From Brachionus manjavacas (Eukaryota; Rotifera; Eurotatoria; Ploima; Brachionidae): a DNA stretch of 64,000 nucleotides. The stretch is taken from contig JAHQIY010000002.1 of assembly GCA_019054805.1 (NCBI GenBank), positions 9,796,001 to 9,860,000 of the forward strand, read 5' to 3'. Below are positions 23,208 to 36,231 of the stretch, piece after piece; position 1 is the stretch's first letter, and each line of letters starts with the position of its first letter. A program made the position numbers and the translations under genes. The notes under the pieces were generated by a model. It saw nothing but the letters and a program-made list of their open reading frames with translations. It searched no databases and was not told where the DNA came from.

Positions 23208-26200
23208 GGTCTCGTTAATCATGTTGTTCATTTGTAAAGAAAAGAGTAATTGGAGGACTCGTCAATATTGTCCATTAGAAAATAAGGTGAAAAATGGACG
23301 CTTTGTCACTTAAGTTGTCCCTAAGTAAAGAAATAAGTAAATTATCGCCTCGTAAATCAAGATATCCATTAGAAAATAAGGTAAAAAATGGACGCATTGT
23401 CACTCAAGTTGTCAATAAAAAAGGAAATAAGTAAAATCCCGCCTCGTTAATCCATTAGTTCATAAGGAAAGCAAAAATAAATAGAGGTCTCGTAAATCAT
23501 GTTGTCCATAAGAAAATAAGGTAAAAAATGGACTCTTTGTCAATCAAGTTGTTAATAAGTAGAGCAGAAAGGAAATTCCCGCATCGTTAATAAAAAAGTT
23601 CATAAGGAAAGAAAAGAGTAATTAGAGGACTCGTCAATCATATTGTCCTTTAGAAAATAAGGTAAAAAAAAGACCCTTTGTCACTCAAGCTGTCCCTAAG
23701 TAAAGAAATAAGTAAATTACCGCCTCGTAAATCAAGACTTCCATAAGAAAATAAGGTAAAAAATGGACGCTTTGTCACTCAAGTTGTCAATAAAAAAGGA
23801 AATAAGTAAAATCCCGCCTCGTTAATCCATTAGTTCATAAGGAAAGAAAAATAAATGGAGGTCTCGTAAATCATGTTGTCCATAAGAAAATAAGGTAAAA
23901 AATGGACTCTTTGTCAATCAAGTTGTTAATAAGTAGAGTAGAAAGGAAATTCCCGCATCGTTAATCAAGGAGTGTCTAATGAAAGAAAAGAGTAATTGGA
24001 GGACTCGTCAATCATATTGTCCATTAGAAAATAAGGTAAAAAATGGACGCTTTGTCACTCAAGTTGTCAATATAAAAGGAAATAAGTAAAATCCCGCCTC
24101 TTTAATCAATTAGTTTATAAGGAAAGCGAAAATAAATGTAGGTCTCGTCAATCATGTTGTCCATTAGAAAATAAGGTAAAAAATCTAATCTTTGTCACTT
24201 TAGTTGTATATTAGTAGAGTATAAAGTAAATTTCGCATCGTTAATAAAATAGTTCATAAAGAAAGAAAAGAGTAATTGGAGGACTCGTGAATCATATTGT
24301 CCATTAGAAAATTTGGTAAAAAATAGACGCATTGTCACTCAAGTTGTTCAATAGTAAAGAAAAAAGTAAATTCCCGCCTCGTTAATAAAAAAGTTCATAA
24401 GGAAGGAAAAAAAATAATGTAGGTCTCGTTGATCATGTTGTCCTTTTATAAAGAAAAGAGTAATCTGAGGACTCGTCAATCATATTGTCCATTAGAAAAT
24501 AAGGTAAGAAAAAGACGCTTTGTCACTCAAGTTGTTCATTAGTAAGTATAAAAGTAATTGGAGGTCTTGTCAAACATGTTGTCCATTAGAAAATAAGGTA
24601 AAAAATCGACTCTTTGTCACTAAAGTTGTAATTAGTAGAGTATAAAGTAAATTCCCGCATCGTTAATAAAATAGTTCATAAGGAAAGAAAAGAGTAATTG
24701 GAGGACTCGTGAATCATATTGTCCATTAGAAAATTTGGTAAAAAATAGACGCATTGTCACTCAAGTTGTTCAATAGTAAAGTAAAAAGTAAATTCCCGCC
24801 TCGTTAATAAAAAAGTTCATAAGGAAGGAAAAAAATAATGTAGGTCTCGTTGATCATGTTGTCCTTTTATAATGAAAAGAGTAATTGGAGGACTCGTCAA
24901 TCATATTGTCCATTAGAAAATAAGGTAAGAAAAAGACGCTTTGTCACTCAAGTTGTTCATTAGTAAGTATAAAAGTAATTGGAGGTCTTGTCAAACATGT
25001 TGTCCATAAGAAAATTTGGTAAAAAAAAGAAGCTTTGTCACTCAAGTAGTCCCTTAGTAAAGAAATAAGTAAATTACAGCCTCGTAAATCAAGCTTTCTT
25101 TAAGAAAATAAAGTAAAAAATGGACGCTCTGTCACTCAAGTTGTCAAAAAAAAGGAAATAAGTTAAATCCCGCCTCATTTATCCATTAGTTCATAAGGAA
25201 AGCAAAAATAAATGGAGGTCTCGTCAATCATGTTGTCCATTAGAAAATAAGGTAAAAAATCGACTCTTTGTCAATCAAGTTGTTAATAAGAAGAGCAGTA
25301 AGTAAATTCCCGCATCGTTAATCAAGTAGTTTCTAATGAAAGGAAGGAGTAATTGGAGGAGTCGTCAATCATATTGTCCATTAGAAAATAAGGTAAAAAA
25401 TGGACGTTTTGTCACTCAAGTTGTCAATAAGTGGAGTAGAAAATTAAAATCCCGCCTCGTTAATCCTTTAGTTCATAAGGAAAGCAAAAATAAACGAAGG
25501 TCTCGTCAATCATATTGTCCATTAGAAAATAAGGTAAGAAAAAGACGCTTTGTCACTCAAGTTGTTCATTAGTAAGTATAAAAAAATTGGACGTCTTGTC
25601 AAACATGTTGTCCATTAGTAAATTTGGTAAAAAAAAGACGCTTTGTCACTCAAGTTGTCCCTAAAAAAAGAAATAAGTAAATTACCTCCTCGTATATCAA
25701 GCTTTCCATTAGAAAATAAGGTAAAAAATGGTTGCTTTGTCACTCAAGTTGTCAGTAAAAAAGGAAATAAGTAAAATCCCGCCTCGTTAATCCATTAGTT
25801 CATAAGGAAAGCAAAAAAGTAAATGGATGTCTCGTCAATTATGTAGTCCATTAGAAAATAAGGTGAAAAATTGACGCTTTGTCACTCAAGTTACTCATTA
25901 GTTTGTATAAAAGTAATTTGAGGTGTTGTCAATCATGTTGTCCATAAGAAAATTAGGTAAAAAATAGCAATTTGTCACTTAAGTTGTCCCTAAGAAAAGA
26001 AATAAGTAAATTACCGCCTCGTAAATCAAGCTTTCCATTAGGAAATAAGGTAAAAAATGGACGCTTTATCACTCAAGTTGTCAATATAAAGGGAAATAAG
26101 TTAAATCCCGCCTCGTTAATCAATTAGTTCATAGGGAAAGAAAAAAGTAAATGGAGGTCTCGTCAATTATGTAGTCCATTAGAAAATAAGGTGAAAAATG

Positions 26201-29200
26201 GAGGCTTTGTCACTCAAGTTGCTCATTTGTTTGTATAAAAGTAATTCGAGGTGTTGTCAATCATGTTGTCCATAAGAAAATTAGGTAAAAAATAGACGCT
26301 TTGTCACTCAATTTGTCCCTAAGTAAAGAAATAAGTATATTACCGCCTCGTTAATCAAGCTTTCCATTAGGAAATAAGGTAAAAAATGGACGCTTTGTCA
26401 CTCAAGTTGTTCATTAGTAAGTATAAAAAAATTGGACGTCTTGTCAAACATGTTGTCCATTAGTAAATTTGGTAAAAAAAAGACGCTTTGTCACTCAAGT
26501 TGTCCCTAAAAAAAGAAATAAGTAAATTACCTCCTCGTATATCAAGCTTTCCATTAGAAAATAAGGTAAAAAATGGTTGCTTTGTCACTCAAGTTGTCAG
26601 TAAAAAAGGAAATAAGTAAAATCCCGCCTCGTTAATCCATTAGTTCATAAGGAAAGCAAAAAAGTAAATGGAGGTCTCGTCAATTATGTAGTCCATTAGA
26701 AAATAAGGTGAAAAATTGACGCTTTGTCACTCAAGTTACTCATTTGTTTGTATAAAAGTAATTTGAGGTGTTGTCAATCATGTTGTCCATAAGAAAATTA
26801 GGTAAAAAATAGCAATTTGTCACTTAAGTTGTCCCTAAGAAAAGAAATAAGTAAATTACCGCCTCGTAAATCAAGCTTTCCATTAGGAAATAAGGTAAAA
26901 AATGGACGCTTTATCACTCAAGTTGTCAATATAAAAGGAAATAAGTTAAATCCCGCCTCGTTAATCAATTAGTTCATAGGGAAAGAAAATAGTAAATGGA
27001 GGTCTCGTCAATTATGTAGTCCATTAGAAAATAAGGTGAAAAATGGAGGCTTTGTCAATCAAGTTGCTCATAAGTATGTATAAAAGTAATTGAAGTTCTT
27101 GTCAATTATGTTGTCCATAAGAAAATTAGGTAAAAAAAAGACGCTTTGTCACTCAATTTGTCCCTAAGTAAAGAAATAAGTAAATTACCGCCTCGTAAAT
27201 CAAGCTTTCCATTAGAAAATAAGGTAAAAAATGGACGCTTTGTCACTCAAGTTGTCAATAAAAAGGAAATAAGTAAAATCCCGCCTCGTTAATCAATTAG
27301 TTCATAGGGAAAGAAAAAAGTAAATGGAGGTCTCGTCAATTATGTTGTCCATTAGAAAATAAGGTGAAAAATGGACGCTTTGTCACTCAAGTTGTCCCTA
27401 AGTAAAGAAATAAGTAAATTACCGCCTCGTAAATCAAGCTTTCCATTAGAAAATGAGGTAAAAAATGGACGCTTTGTCACTCAAGTTGTCAATAAAAAAG
27501 GAAATAAGTAAAATCCCGCCTCGTTAATCAATTAGTTCATAGGGAATGAAAAAAGTAAATGGAGGTCTCGTCAATTATGTTGTCCATTAGAAAATAAGGT
27601 GAAAAATGGACGCTTTGTCACTCAAGTTGCTCATAAGTATGTATAAAAGTAATTGAAGTTCTTGTCAATTATGTTGTCCATAAGAAAATTAGGTAAAAAA
27701 AAGACGCTTTGTCACTCAATTTGTCCCTAAGTAAAGAAATAAGTAAATTACCGCCTCGTGAATCAAGCTTTCCATTAGAAAATAAGGTAAAAAATGGACG
27801 CTTTGTCACTCAAGTTGTCAATAAAAAAGGAAATAAGTAAAATCCCGCCTCGTTAATCAATTAGTTCATAGGGAAAGAAAAAGTAAATGGAGGTCTCGTC
27901 AATTATGTTGTCCATTAGAAAATAAGGTGAAAAATGGACGCTTTGTCACTCAAGTTGCTCATAAGTATGTATAAAAGTAATTGAAGTTCTTGTCAATTAT
28001 GTTGTCCATAAGAAAATTAGGGAAAAAAGACGCTTTGTCACTCAAGTTGTCAATAAGCAAAGAAATAAGCAAATTCCCGCCTCGTTAATAAAGTAATTAC
28101 TGATGAAAGAAAAAAGTGAAAAGAGGTCTCGTCAATCATGTTGTCCATTAGAAGATAAGGTAAAATATTGACTCTTTTTCACTCAAGTTGTCAATTAGTA
28201 AAGAAATAATTAAATTACCGCCACGTAAATAAAGCTTTCCATTAGGAAATAAGGCAAAAATGGACGCTTTGTCACTCAAGTTGTCAATAAGTAGAGTAGA
28301 AAGTAAAATACAGCCTCGTTAATCCATTAGTTCATAAGGAAAGCAAAAATAAATTGAGGTCTTTTAAATCATGTTGTCCATTAGAAAATTAAGTAAAAAA
28401 AAGACGCTTTGTCACCCAAGTTGTCATTTAGTAAAGAAATAAGTAAATTCCCGCCTCGTTAATCAATTAGTTTTTAAAGAAAGAAAAGAGTAATTGGAGG
28501 ACTCGTAAATCATGTTGTCCATTAAAAAATAATGTAAAACATAGACGCTTTGTCACTCAAAATGTCAATTAGTAAGAAAAAAAGTAATTAGTGGTCTTTT
28601 AAATCATGTTGTCCATTAGAAAACAAGGTAAAAAATAGACGCTTTTTCACCCAAGATGTCATTTAGTAAAGAAATAAGTAAATTCCCGCCTCGTTAATCA
28701 ATTAGTTCATAAGGAAAAAGAAATGTAAATGGAGGTCACGTCAATCATGTTGCCCTCTAAAAAATAAGGTAAAAAATGGACTCTCTGTCCATGAAGTTTC
28801 TAATAGGTTAGGAAATAAGAAAATTCCTGCCTCGTTAATCAATTAGTTCATAAGGAAAGAAAAAAGTTAATGTAGGTCTCGTAAATAATGTTGTTCATTA
28901 GAAAATAAGATAAAAATGGAAGCATTGTCACTCTAATTGTTCATTAGGAAGGAAAAAGTAATTCGAGGTGTTGTCAATCATGTTGTCCATTTAAAAATTA
29001 GGTAAAAAATGAAAGCTTTGTCACTCTAATTGTACATTAGGAAGGAAAAAAGTAATTGAAGGTCTTGTCAATCATGTTTTTCTTTAGAAAATAAGGTAAA
29101 AAATGGACGCTTTGTCACCCAAGTTGTCAGTAAAAAAGGAAATAATTTAATTCCCGCCTCGTTAATCAATTAATTCATTGGTAAGGAAAAAGTCAATGGA

Positions 29201-32200
29201 GGTAACGTCAATCATGTTGTCCATTAGAAAATAAGGTAAAAAATAGACGCTTTGTCACTCAAGTTGTTCATTAGTAAGGAAAAAAGTAATTTGAGGTCTC
29301 GTTATTCATGTTGTCCAGTAGAAAAAAAGGTAAAAAATAGACGCTTTGTCACTCAAAATGTCAATTAGTAAGGAAATTAGTAAAATTTCGCCTCGTTAAT
29401 CAATATGTTGATTAGTAAAGAAATAAGTAAATTACCGCCTCGTAAATCAAGCTTTTTTATAGAAAATAAGGTAAAAAATGGAAGCATTGTCACTCTAATT
29501 GTTCATTAGGAAAGAAAAAAGTAAATGGAGGTCTCGTCATTATGTTGTCCATTAGAAAATAAGGTAAAAAATGGACGCTTTGTCACTCAAGTTGTCAATT
29601 AAAAAGCAAATAAGTAAATTCCCGCCTCGTAAGGAAGGTAGAAAGTATATGGAGATCTCGTCATTCATGTTATTCATTTAAAAATTAGGTAAAAAATGGA
29701 AGCTTTGTCACTCTAATTGTTCATTAGGAAGGAAAGAGTAATTGGAGGTCTTGTCAATAATGTAGTTCATCAGAAAATAAGGTAAAAAAACGACTCTTTG
29801 TCACTCAAGTTGTCAGTAAAAAAGGAAATAATTTAATTCCCGCCTCGTTAATCAATTAATTCATTGGTAAGGAAAAAAGTCAATGGAGGTATCGTCAATC
29901 ATGTTGTCCATTAGAAAATAAGGTAAAAAATAGACGCTTTGTCACTCAAGTTGTTCATTATTAAGGAAAAAAGTAATTTGAGGTCTCGTTATTCATGTTG
30001 TCCAGTAGAAAAAAAGGTAAAAAATAGACGCTTTGTCACTTAAAATGTCAATTAGTAAGGAAATAAGTAAATTCTCTTCTCGTTAATCAAAAAGTTCATA
30101 AGGAAAGAAAAAAGTAAATGGAGGTCTCGTCAATCATGTTGTCCATTAGAAAATATGGTAAAAAACAGACACTTTGTCACTCAAATTGTCAATTAGTAAG
30201 GAAATTAGTAAATTCTCGCCTCGTTAATCAATATGTTCATTAGGAAAGAAAAAAGTAAATGGACGTCTCGTCAATCATGTTGTCCATTAGAAAATATGGT
30301 AAAAAATAGACACTTTGTCACTCAAAATGTAAATTAGTAAGGAAATTAGTAAATTCTCGCCTCGTTATTCAATATGTTCATTAGGAAAGAAATAAGTAAA
30401 TTACCGCCTCGTAAATCAAGCTTTGCACTGATAATAAAGAAAAAAATGGACGCTTTGTCACTCAAGTTGTTCATTAGTATAAAAAAAAGTCAATCACCGC
30501 CTCGTAAATCAAGCTGTTGATTAGTAAGGAAAAAAGTAATTGGAGGTCTTGTCAATCATGTTGTCCATTAGAAAATAAGGTAAAAAATAGACGTTTTGTC
30601 ACCCAAGTTGTTCATTAGTAAGAAAAAAAATAATTTGAGGTCTCGTTATTCATGTTGTCCAGTAGAAAAAAAGGTAAAAAATAGACGCTTTTTCACTCAA
30701 GTTGTCCCTAAGTAAAGAAATAAGTAAATTACCGCCTCGTAAATCAAGCTTTCCATTAGAAAATAAGGTAAAAAATGGACGCTTTGTCACTCAAGTTGTC
30801 AATAAAAAAGGAAATAAGTAAAATCCCGCCTCGTTAATCAATTAGTTCATAGGGAAAGAAAAAAGTAAATGGAGGTCCCGTCAATTATGTTGTCCATTAG
30901 AAAATAAGGTGAAAAATGGACGCTTTGTCACTCAAGTTGCTCATAAGTATGTATAAAAGTAATTGAAGTTCTTGTCAATTATGTTGTCCATAAGAAAATT
31001 AGGGAAAAAAAGACGCTTTGTCACTCAAGTTGTCAATAAGCAAAGAAATAAGCAAATTCCCGCCTCGTTAATAAAGTAATTACTGATGAAAGAAAAAAGT
31101 GAAAAGAGGTCTCGTCAATCATGTTGTCCATTAGAAGATAAGGTAAAATATTGACTCTTTTTTACTCAAGTTGTCAATTAGTAAAGAATTAATTAAATTA
31201 CCGCCACGTAAATCAAGCTTTCCATTAGGAAATAAGGTAAAAAATGGACGCTTTATCACTCAAGTTGTCAATATAAAAGGAAATAAGTTAAATCCCGCCT
31301 CGTTAATCAATTAGTTCATAGGGAAAGAAAAAGTAAATGGAGGTCTCGTCAATTATGTAGTCCATTAGAAAATAAGGTGAAAAATGGAGGCTTTGTCACT
31401 CAAGTTGCTCATTAGTTTGTATAAAAGTAATTCGAGGTGTTGTCAATCATGTTGTCCATAAGAAAATTAGGTAAAAAATAGACGCTTTGTCACTCAATTT
31501 GTCCCTAAGTAAAGAAATAAGTATATTACCGCCTCGTAAATCAAGCTTTCCATTAGAAAATAAGGTAAAAAATGGACGCTTTGTCACTCAAGTTGTCAAT
31601 AAAAAAGGAAATAAGTAAAATCCCGCCTCGTTAATCAATTAGTTCATAGGGAAAGAAAAAAGTAAATGGAGGTCTCGTCAATTATGTAGTCCATTAGAAA
31701 ATAAGGTGAAAAATGGAGGCTTTGTCAATCAAGTTGCTCATTAGTTTGTATAAAAGTAATTCGAGGTGTTGTCAATCATGTTGTCCATAAGAAAATTAGG
31801 TAAAAAATAGACGCTTTGTCACTCAATTTGTCCCTAAGTAAAGAAATAAGTAAATTACCGCCTCGTAAATCAAGCTTTCCATTAGAAAATAAGGTAAAAA
31901 ATGGACGCTTTGTCACTCAAGTTGTCAATAAAAAGGAAATAAGTAAAATCCCGCCTCGTTAATCAATTAGTTCATAGGGAAAGAAAAAAGTAAATGGAGG
32001 TCTCGTCAATTATGTTGTCCATTAGAAAATAAGGTGAAAAATGGACGCTTTGTCACTCAAGTTGCTCATAAGTATGTATAAAAGTAATTGAAGTTCTTGT
32101 CAATTATGTTGTCCATAAGAAAATTAGGTAAAAATAGACGCTTTGTCACTCAATTTGTCCCTAAGTAAAGAAATAAGTAAATTACCGCCTCGTAAATCAA

Positions 32201-34850
32201 GCTTTCCATTAGAAAATAAGGTAAAAAATGGACGCTTTGTCACTCAAGTTGTCAATAAAAAAGGAAATAAGTAAAATCCCGCCTCGTTAATCAATTAGTT
32301 CATAGGGAAAGAAAAAAGTAAATGGAGGTCTCGTCAATTATGTTGTCCATTAGAAAATAAGGTGAAAAATGGACGCTTTGTCACTCAATTTGTCCCTAAG
32401 TAAAGAAATAAGTAAATAACCGCCTCGTTAATAAAGTAATTACTGATGAAAGAAAAAAGTGAAAAGAGGTCTCGTCAATCATGTTGTCCATTAGAAGATA
32501 AGGTAAAATATTGACTCTTTTTCACTCAAGTTGTCAATTAGTAAAGAAATAATTAAATTACCGCCACGTAAATCAAGCTTTCCATTTGAAAATAAGGCAA
32601 AAATGGACGCTTTGTCACTCAAGTTGTCAATAAGTAGAGTAGAAAGTAAATTACAGCCTCGTTAATCCATTAGTTCATAAGGAAAGCAAAAATAAATTGA
32701 GGTCTTTTAAATCATGTTGTCCATTAGAAAATAAGGTAAAAAAAAGACGCTTTTTCACCCAAGTTGTCATTTAGTAAAGAAATAAGTAAATTCCCGCCTC
32801 GTTAATCAATTAGTTCTTAAAGAAAGAAAAGAGTAATTGGAGGACTCGTCAATCATGTTGTCCATTAAAAAATAATGTAAAACATAGACGCTTTGTCACT
32901 CAAAATGTCAATTAGTAAGAAAAAAAGTAATTAGTGGTCTTTTAAATCATGTTGTCCATTAGAAAACAAGGTAAAAAATAGACGCTTTTTCACCCAAGAT
33001 GTCATTTAGTAAAGAAATAAGTAAATTCCCGCCTCGTTAATCAATTAGTTCATAAGGAAAAAGAAATGTAAATGGAGGTCACGTCAATCATGTTGCCCTC
33101 TAAAAAATAAGGTAAAAAATGGACTCTCTGTCCATGAAGTTTCTAATAGGTTAGGAAATAAGAAAATTCCTGCCTCGTTAATCAATTAGTTCATAAGGAA
33201 AGAAAAAAGTTAATGTAGGTCTCGTAAATAATGTTGTTCATTAGAAAATAAGATAAAAATGGAAGCATTGTCACTCTAATTGTTCATTAGGAAGGAAAAA
33301 AGTAATTGGAGGTCTATTAAATCATGTTGTCCATTTAAAAATTAGGTAAAAAATGAAAGCTTTGTCACTCTAATTGTACATTAGGAAGGAAAAAAGTAAT
33401 TGAAGGTCTTGTCAATCATGTTTTTCTTTAGAAAATAAGGTAAAAAATGGACGCTTTGTCACCCAAGTTGTCAGTAAAAAAGGAAATAATTTAATTCCCG
33501 CCTCGTTAATCAATTAATTCATTGGTAAGGAAAAAAGTCAATGGAGGTAACGTCAATCATGTTGTCCATTAGAAAATAAGGTAAAAAATAGACGCTTTGT
33601 CACTCAAGTTATTCATTAGTAAGGAAAAAAGTAATTTGAGGTCTCGTTATTCATGTTGTCCAGTAGAAAAAAAGGTAAAAAATAGACGCTTTGTCACTCA
33701 AAATGTCAATTAGTAAGGAAATTAGTAAAATTTCGCCTCGTTAATCAATATGTTGATTAGTAAAGAAATAAGTAAATTACCGCCTCGTAAATCAAACTTT
33801 GCACTGATAATAAAGAAAAAAATGGACGCTTTGTCACTCAAGTTGTTCATTAGTATAAAAAAAAGTCAATTACCGCCTCGTAAATCAAGCTGTTGATTAG
33901 TAAGGAAAAAAGTAATTGGAGGTCTTGTCAATCATGTTGTCCATTAGAAAATAAGGTAAAAAATAGACGTTTTGTCACCCAAGTTGTTCATTAGTAAGAA
34001 AAAAAATAATTTGAGGTCTCGTTATTCATGTTGTCCAGTAGAAAAAAAGGTAAAAAATAGACGCTTTTTCACTCAAGTTGTCCCTAAGTAGGGAAATTAG
34101 TAAATTACCGCCTCGTTAATCAAGTTGTCAATTAGAAAATTAGGTAAAAAATAAACGCTTTGTCGCTCAAGTTGTCCCTAAGTAAAGGAAAAAGCAAATT
34201 TCCGTCTCGTAAATCAAGCTTTTTATTAAAAAGAAAGGTAAAAAATGGACGCTTTGTCACTCAAGTTGTTCATTAGTATAAAAAAAAGTCAATTACCGCC
34301 TCGTAAATCAAGCTGTTGATTAGTAAGGAAAAAAGTAATTGGAGGTCTCGTCATTCATGCTGTTCATTTAAAGATTAGGTAAAAAATGGACGCTTTGTCA
34401 CTCAAGTTGTCAAAAGAAAAGGAAATAAGTAAAATCCCGCCTGCGAATTAATTAGTTCATAAGTAAAGTAAAGAGTAATTGGAGGTATCGTCAATCATGT
34501 TGTCCATTAGATAATAAGGTAAAAAATTGACGCTTTGTCACACAAGTTGTCCCTTAGTAAAGATGTAAGTAAATTACCGCCTCCTAAATCAAGCTTTCCA
34601 TTGAAAATAAAGAAAAAAATGGACGCTTTGTCACTGAAGCTGTCATAAAGTAAGGAATAAGTAAATTACCGCCTCGTAAATCAAGCTGTTCATTTGAAAA
34701 TAAAGTAAAAAACGGACGCTTTGTCACTCAAGTAGTCAATAAGTAAGGAAAAAAGTAAATTACCGCCTTGTTAATCAATTAGTTCATAAGGAAAGAAAAA
34801 GAAAATGGAGGTCTCGTCAATCATGTTGTCCATTAGAAAATAAGGTAAAA
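23208..34850. repeat. Satellite A array, segment 5
   Basis: 11.6 kb of satellite A with no gene. Subregions differ: 23,208-25,560 resembles 9,000-11,230; 25,560-26,350 is repeated at 26,409-27,050; 27,060-28,100 and 30,690-32,430 are HOR-type; 28,300-30,700 and 32,650-34,080 carry more diverged monomers and are copies of one another (~4.34 kb apart, e.g. 28,321 and 32,664). The last ~770 bp are the most diverged. Confidence 0.9.
28250..34080. repeat. Satellite-only segmental duplication, ~4.34-kb offset
   Basis: The stretch with TAAATTGAGGTCTTTTAAATC, TTGCCCTCTAAAAAATAAGG and TCTGTCCATGAAGTTTCTAA occurs near 28,350-28,830 and again near 32,690-33,150, followed by the same series of diverged monomers. 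Boundaries approximate. Confidence 0.65.
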
Positions 34851-35543
34851 AATGGACACCTTAATAAAACTACTGAACGTTTTAATAACACTATTTGCCA
34901 AATCCTTGGCACATATTGTAACGATCATCAAACCAATTGGGACGAATACATCAATGTAGCATTATTTGCATACAGAACCAGTCACCATGAAACCACCGGA
35001 AAAACGCCGTTTGAATAATTATATTGTAGGGATTCCAGGCTACCAATCGAATTAGATAAACATGCAATTATCCAATTAAAAAATTATAATAGAATATGGC
35101 ATGAAACAAAGTTAAGGATCGAAAGGGTAAATGTTAAACAAAAAACACATTACGATTTAAAGCGTAGTTTGGTAAATTTCAAGGAAAACGATCTGGTAAG
35201 AATAAATTCTCCAGCAATTAAGCAAGGTCTAACTCATAAGCTCATTAAAAAAAAATGGATAGGACCATTTAAAGTTAAAAGAATTATCAATGAAGTGAAC
35301 GCCGAGATAGAACAAGAAAAAGGAAAGACCAAAATAGTACATATAAACAGATTGAAGAACGCCGAAAGTTTGTATCAAATTAAAAAGCCAAAAAGCATTT
35401 AAAAAAAAAAAAAATACTGCAGTCAATCGAAATCAATTCAATCGAAATTTAAAAAACATGTAAGCTTTGGCAACGATACTACAATGGATTTAGTAAAGCC
35501 AAAATATTCTTATAATCTAAGGCCTAGAATTAAACGAGTATAA
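34851..35543 (+). pseudogene. pol: Element 3 integrase C-terminal region and pol tail
   Basis: One frame (frame 0) runs from 34,851 to a TAA at 35,541-35,543 with in-frame TAA codons at 35,016-35,018 and 35,400-35,402. Early residues NG...TERFNNTICQILG and NWDEYINVALFAYRTSHHET are the end of the integrase core. KENDLVRINSPAIKQG, KKWIGPFKVKRI and KTKIVHINRLKNA form the C-terminal DNA-binding domain with its GPF motif. After the second TAA, at an A-run that may be miscounted, the frame continues to KYSYNLRPRIKRV, a motif typical of Ty3/Gypsy pol ends. Catalytic Asp residues and the zinc domain are absent, so it has no integrase activity. Confidence 0.82.
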
Positions 35544-35560
35544 ATATATCCAACATTTAA

Positions 35561-36114
35561 TGTAAAGATTTTAGTTTCAAAAGAATTACGAAATTGCCAA
35601 TTTCAAAATCAAAGCTTTGGAAAATACAAAGAGAGAAAGAATTAAGAAACAAATATGGAATGACTACGAAACTTCCGAACTACGAAAGGAAAAGAAGTCC
35701 TTCACCAAACACATACGCAAATCGGAAGGCGATGAGAAATGAAATTAGACAAAGAAATATGGGAAAGAAAACAAAACAAAAAGAAGCTTCAAAATTAAGT
35801 GAATTTATTAAAGCAAAAATCAAAGACGAAGAAAAAGAAAATCAAGAGAAACCAAACAATGAGCAACACGAAGAAAATAGCGAATCAGACAAAAGAAAAC
35901 GAAGAAAATCATGCAGATCGAAGTTAAAAATCAAACTACCAACTGGTGAGAATTGCTCAGAGATCCTAGAATTAAAAGAAGATTTTACATTAGCAACAAT
36001 AAGAAACCAATACGTAAAACTCAGTTTGAAATACCATCCAGACAAGGAAATTTTGATGGAGAACGCATGAAACTCATAAATGCAGAATACAAAAAACATA
36101 AAAACCTTTTTTAA
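35561..36114 (+). pseudogene. Accessory J-domain (DnaJ-like) ORF of element 3, copy 1
   Basis: Open from 35,561 with no ATG at its head. Counting from the TTG at 35,594 it has 158 codons; the first ATG is codon 23 (35,660). Residues 1-118 are strongly basic and low-complexity, with a nuclear-localisation-like DKRKRRKSCRSK near 98-109. From ~120 comes a J-domain: helix I CSEILELKEDF, helix II TLATIRNQYVKLSLKY, then HPD at 148-150, the motif by which J-proteins stimulate Hsp70 ATPase. The frame ends at 36,070, but helix III-like residues (MKLINAEYKKHKNLF) follow in the next frame to a TAA at 36,112-36,114, so a one-base frame change lies near 36,045. The position between pol and the polypurine tract is that of env in errantivirus-type elements. 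An acceptor-like TTTTAG ends at 35,574, so expression by splicing is possible. Role unknown. Confidence 0.72.
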
Positions 36115-36216
36115 TTTTTATATTTTTTTTGTTTAACTCTATTTTTGTTTTGTAATACTTGGTTTTCAAGAAAAAAAATTATTTAGTTCAAATTTTCCTT
36201 TATAAAAGAAAATTTT
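36115..36216 (+). other. Element 3 3' UTR between J-domain ORF and PPT
   Basis: AT-rich spacer with T-runs and no ORF; duplicated at 40,549-40,649 with a one-base A-run difference. Confidence 0.6.
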
Positions 36217-36231
36217 AAAAAGAAAAGGGGA
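36217..36231 (+). other. Element 3 polypurine tract
   Basis: AAAAAGAAAAGGGGA directly precedes the 3' LTR, as expected for the plus-strand primer. Confidence 0.8.

Noticed and set aside
1017..34850. CRISPR array or other repeat-spacer system
   Set aside because: The repeats are contiguous satellite units with gradual divergence and no unique spacers, in a eukaryotic retroelement context.
35484..35543. Separate mini-ORF starting MDLVKPKYSYNLRPR
   Set aside because: It is in the same frame as the integrase segment upstream, after a TAA located in an A-run, so it is better read as the pol tail.
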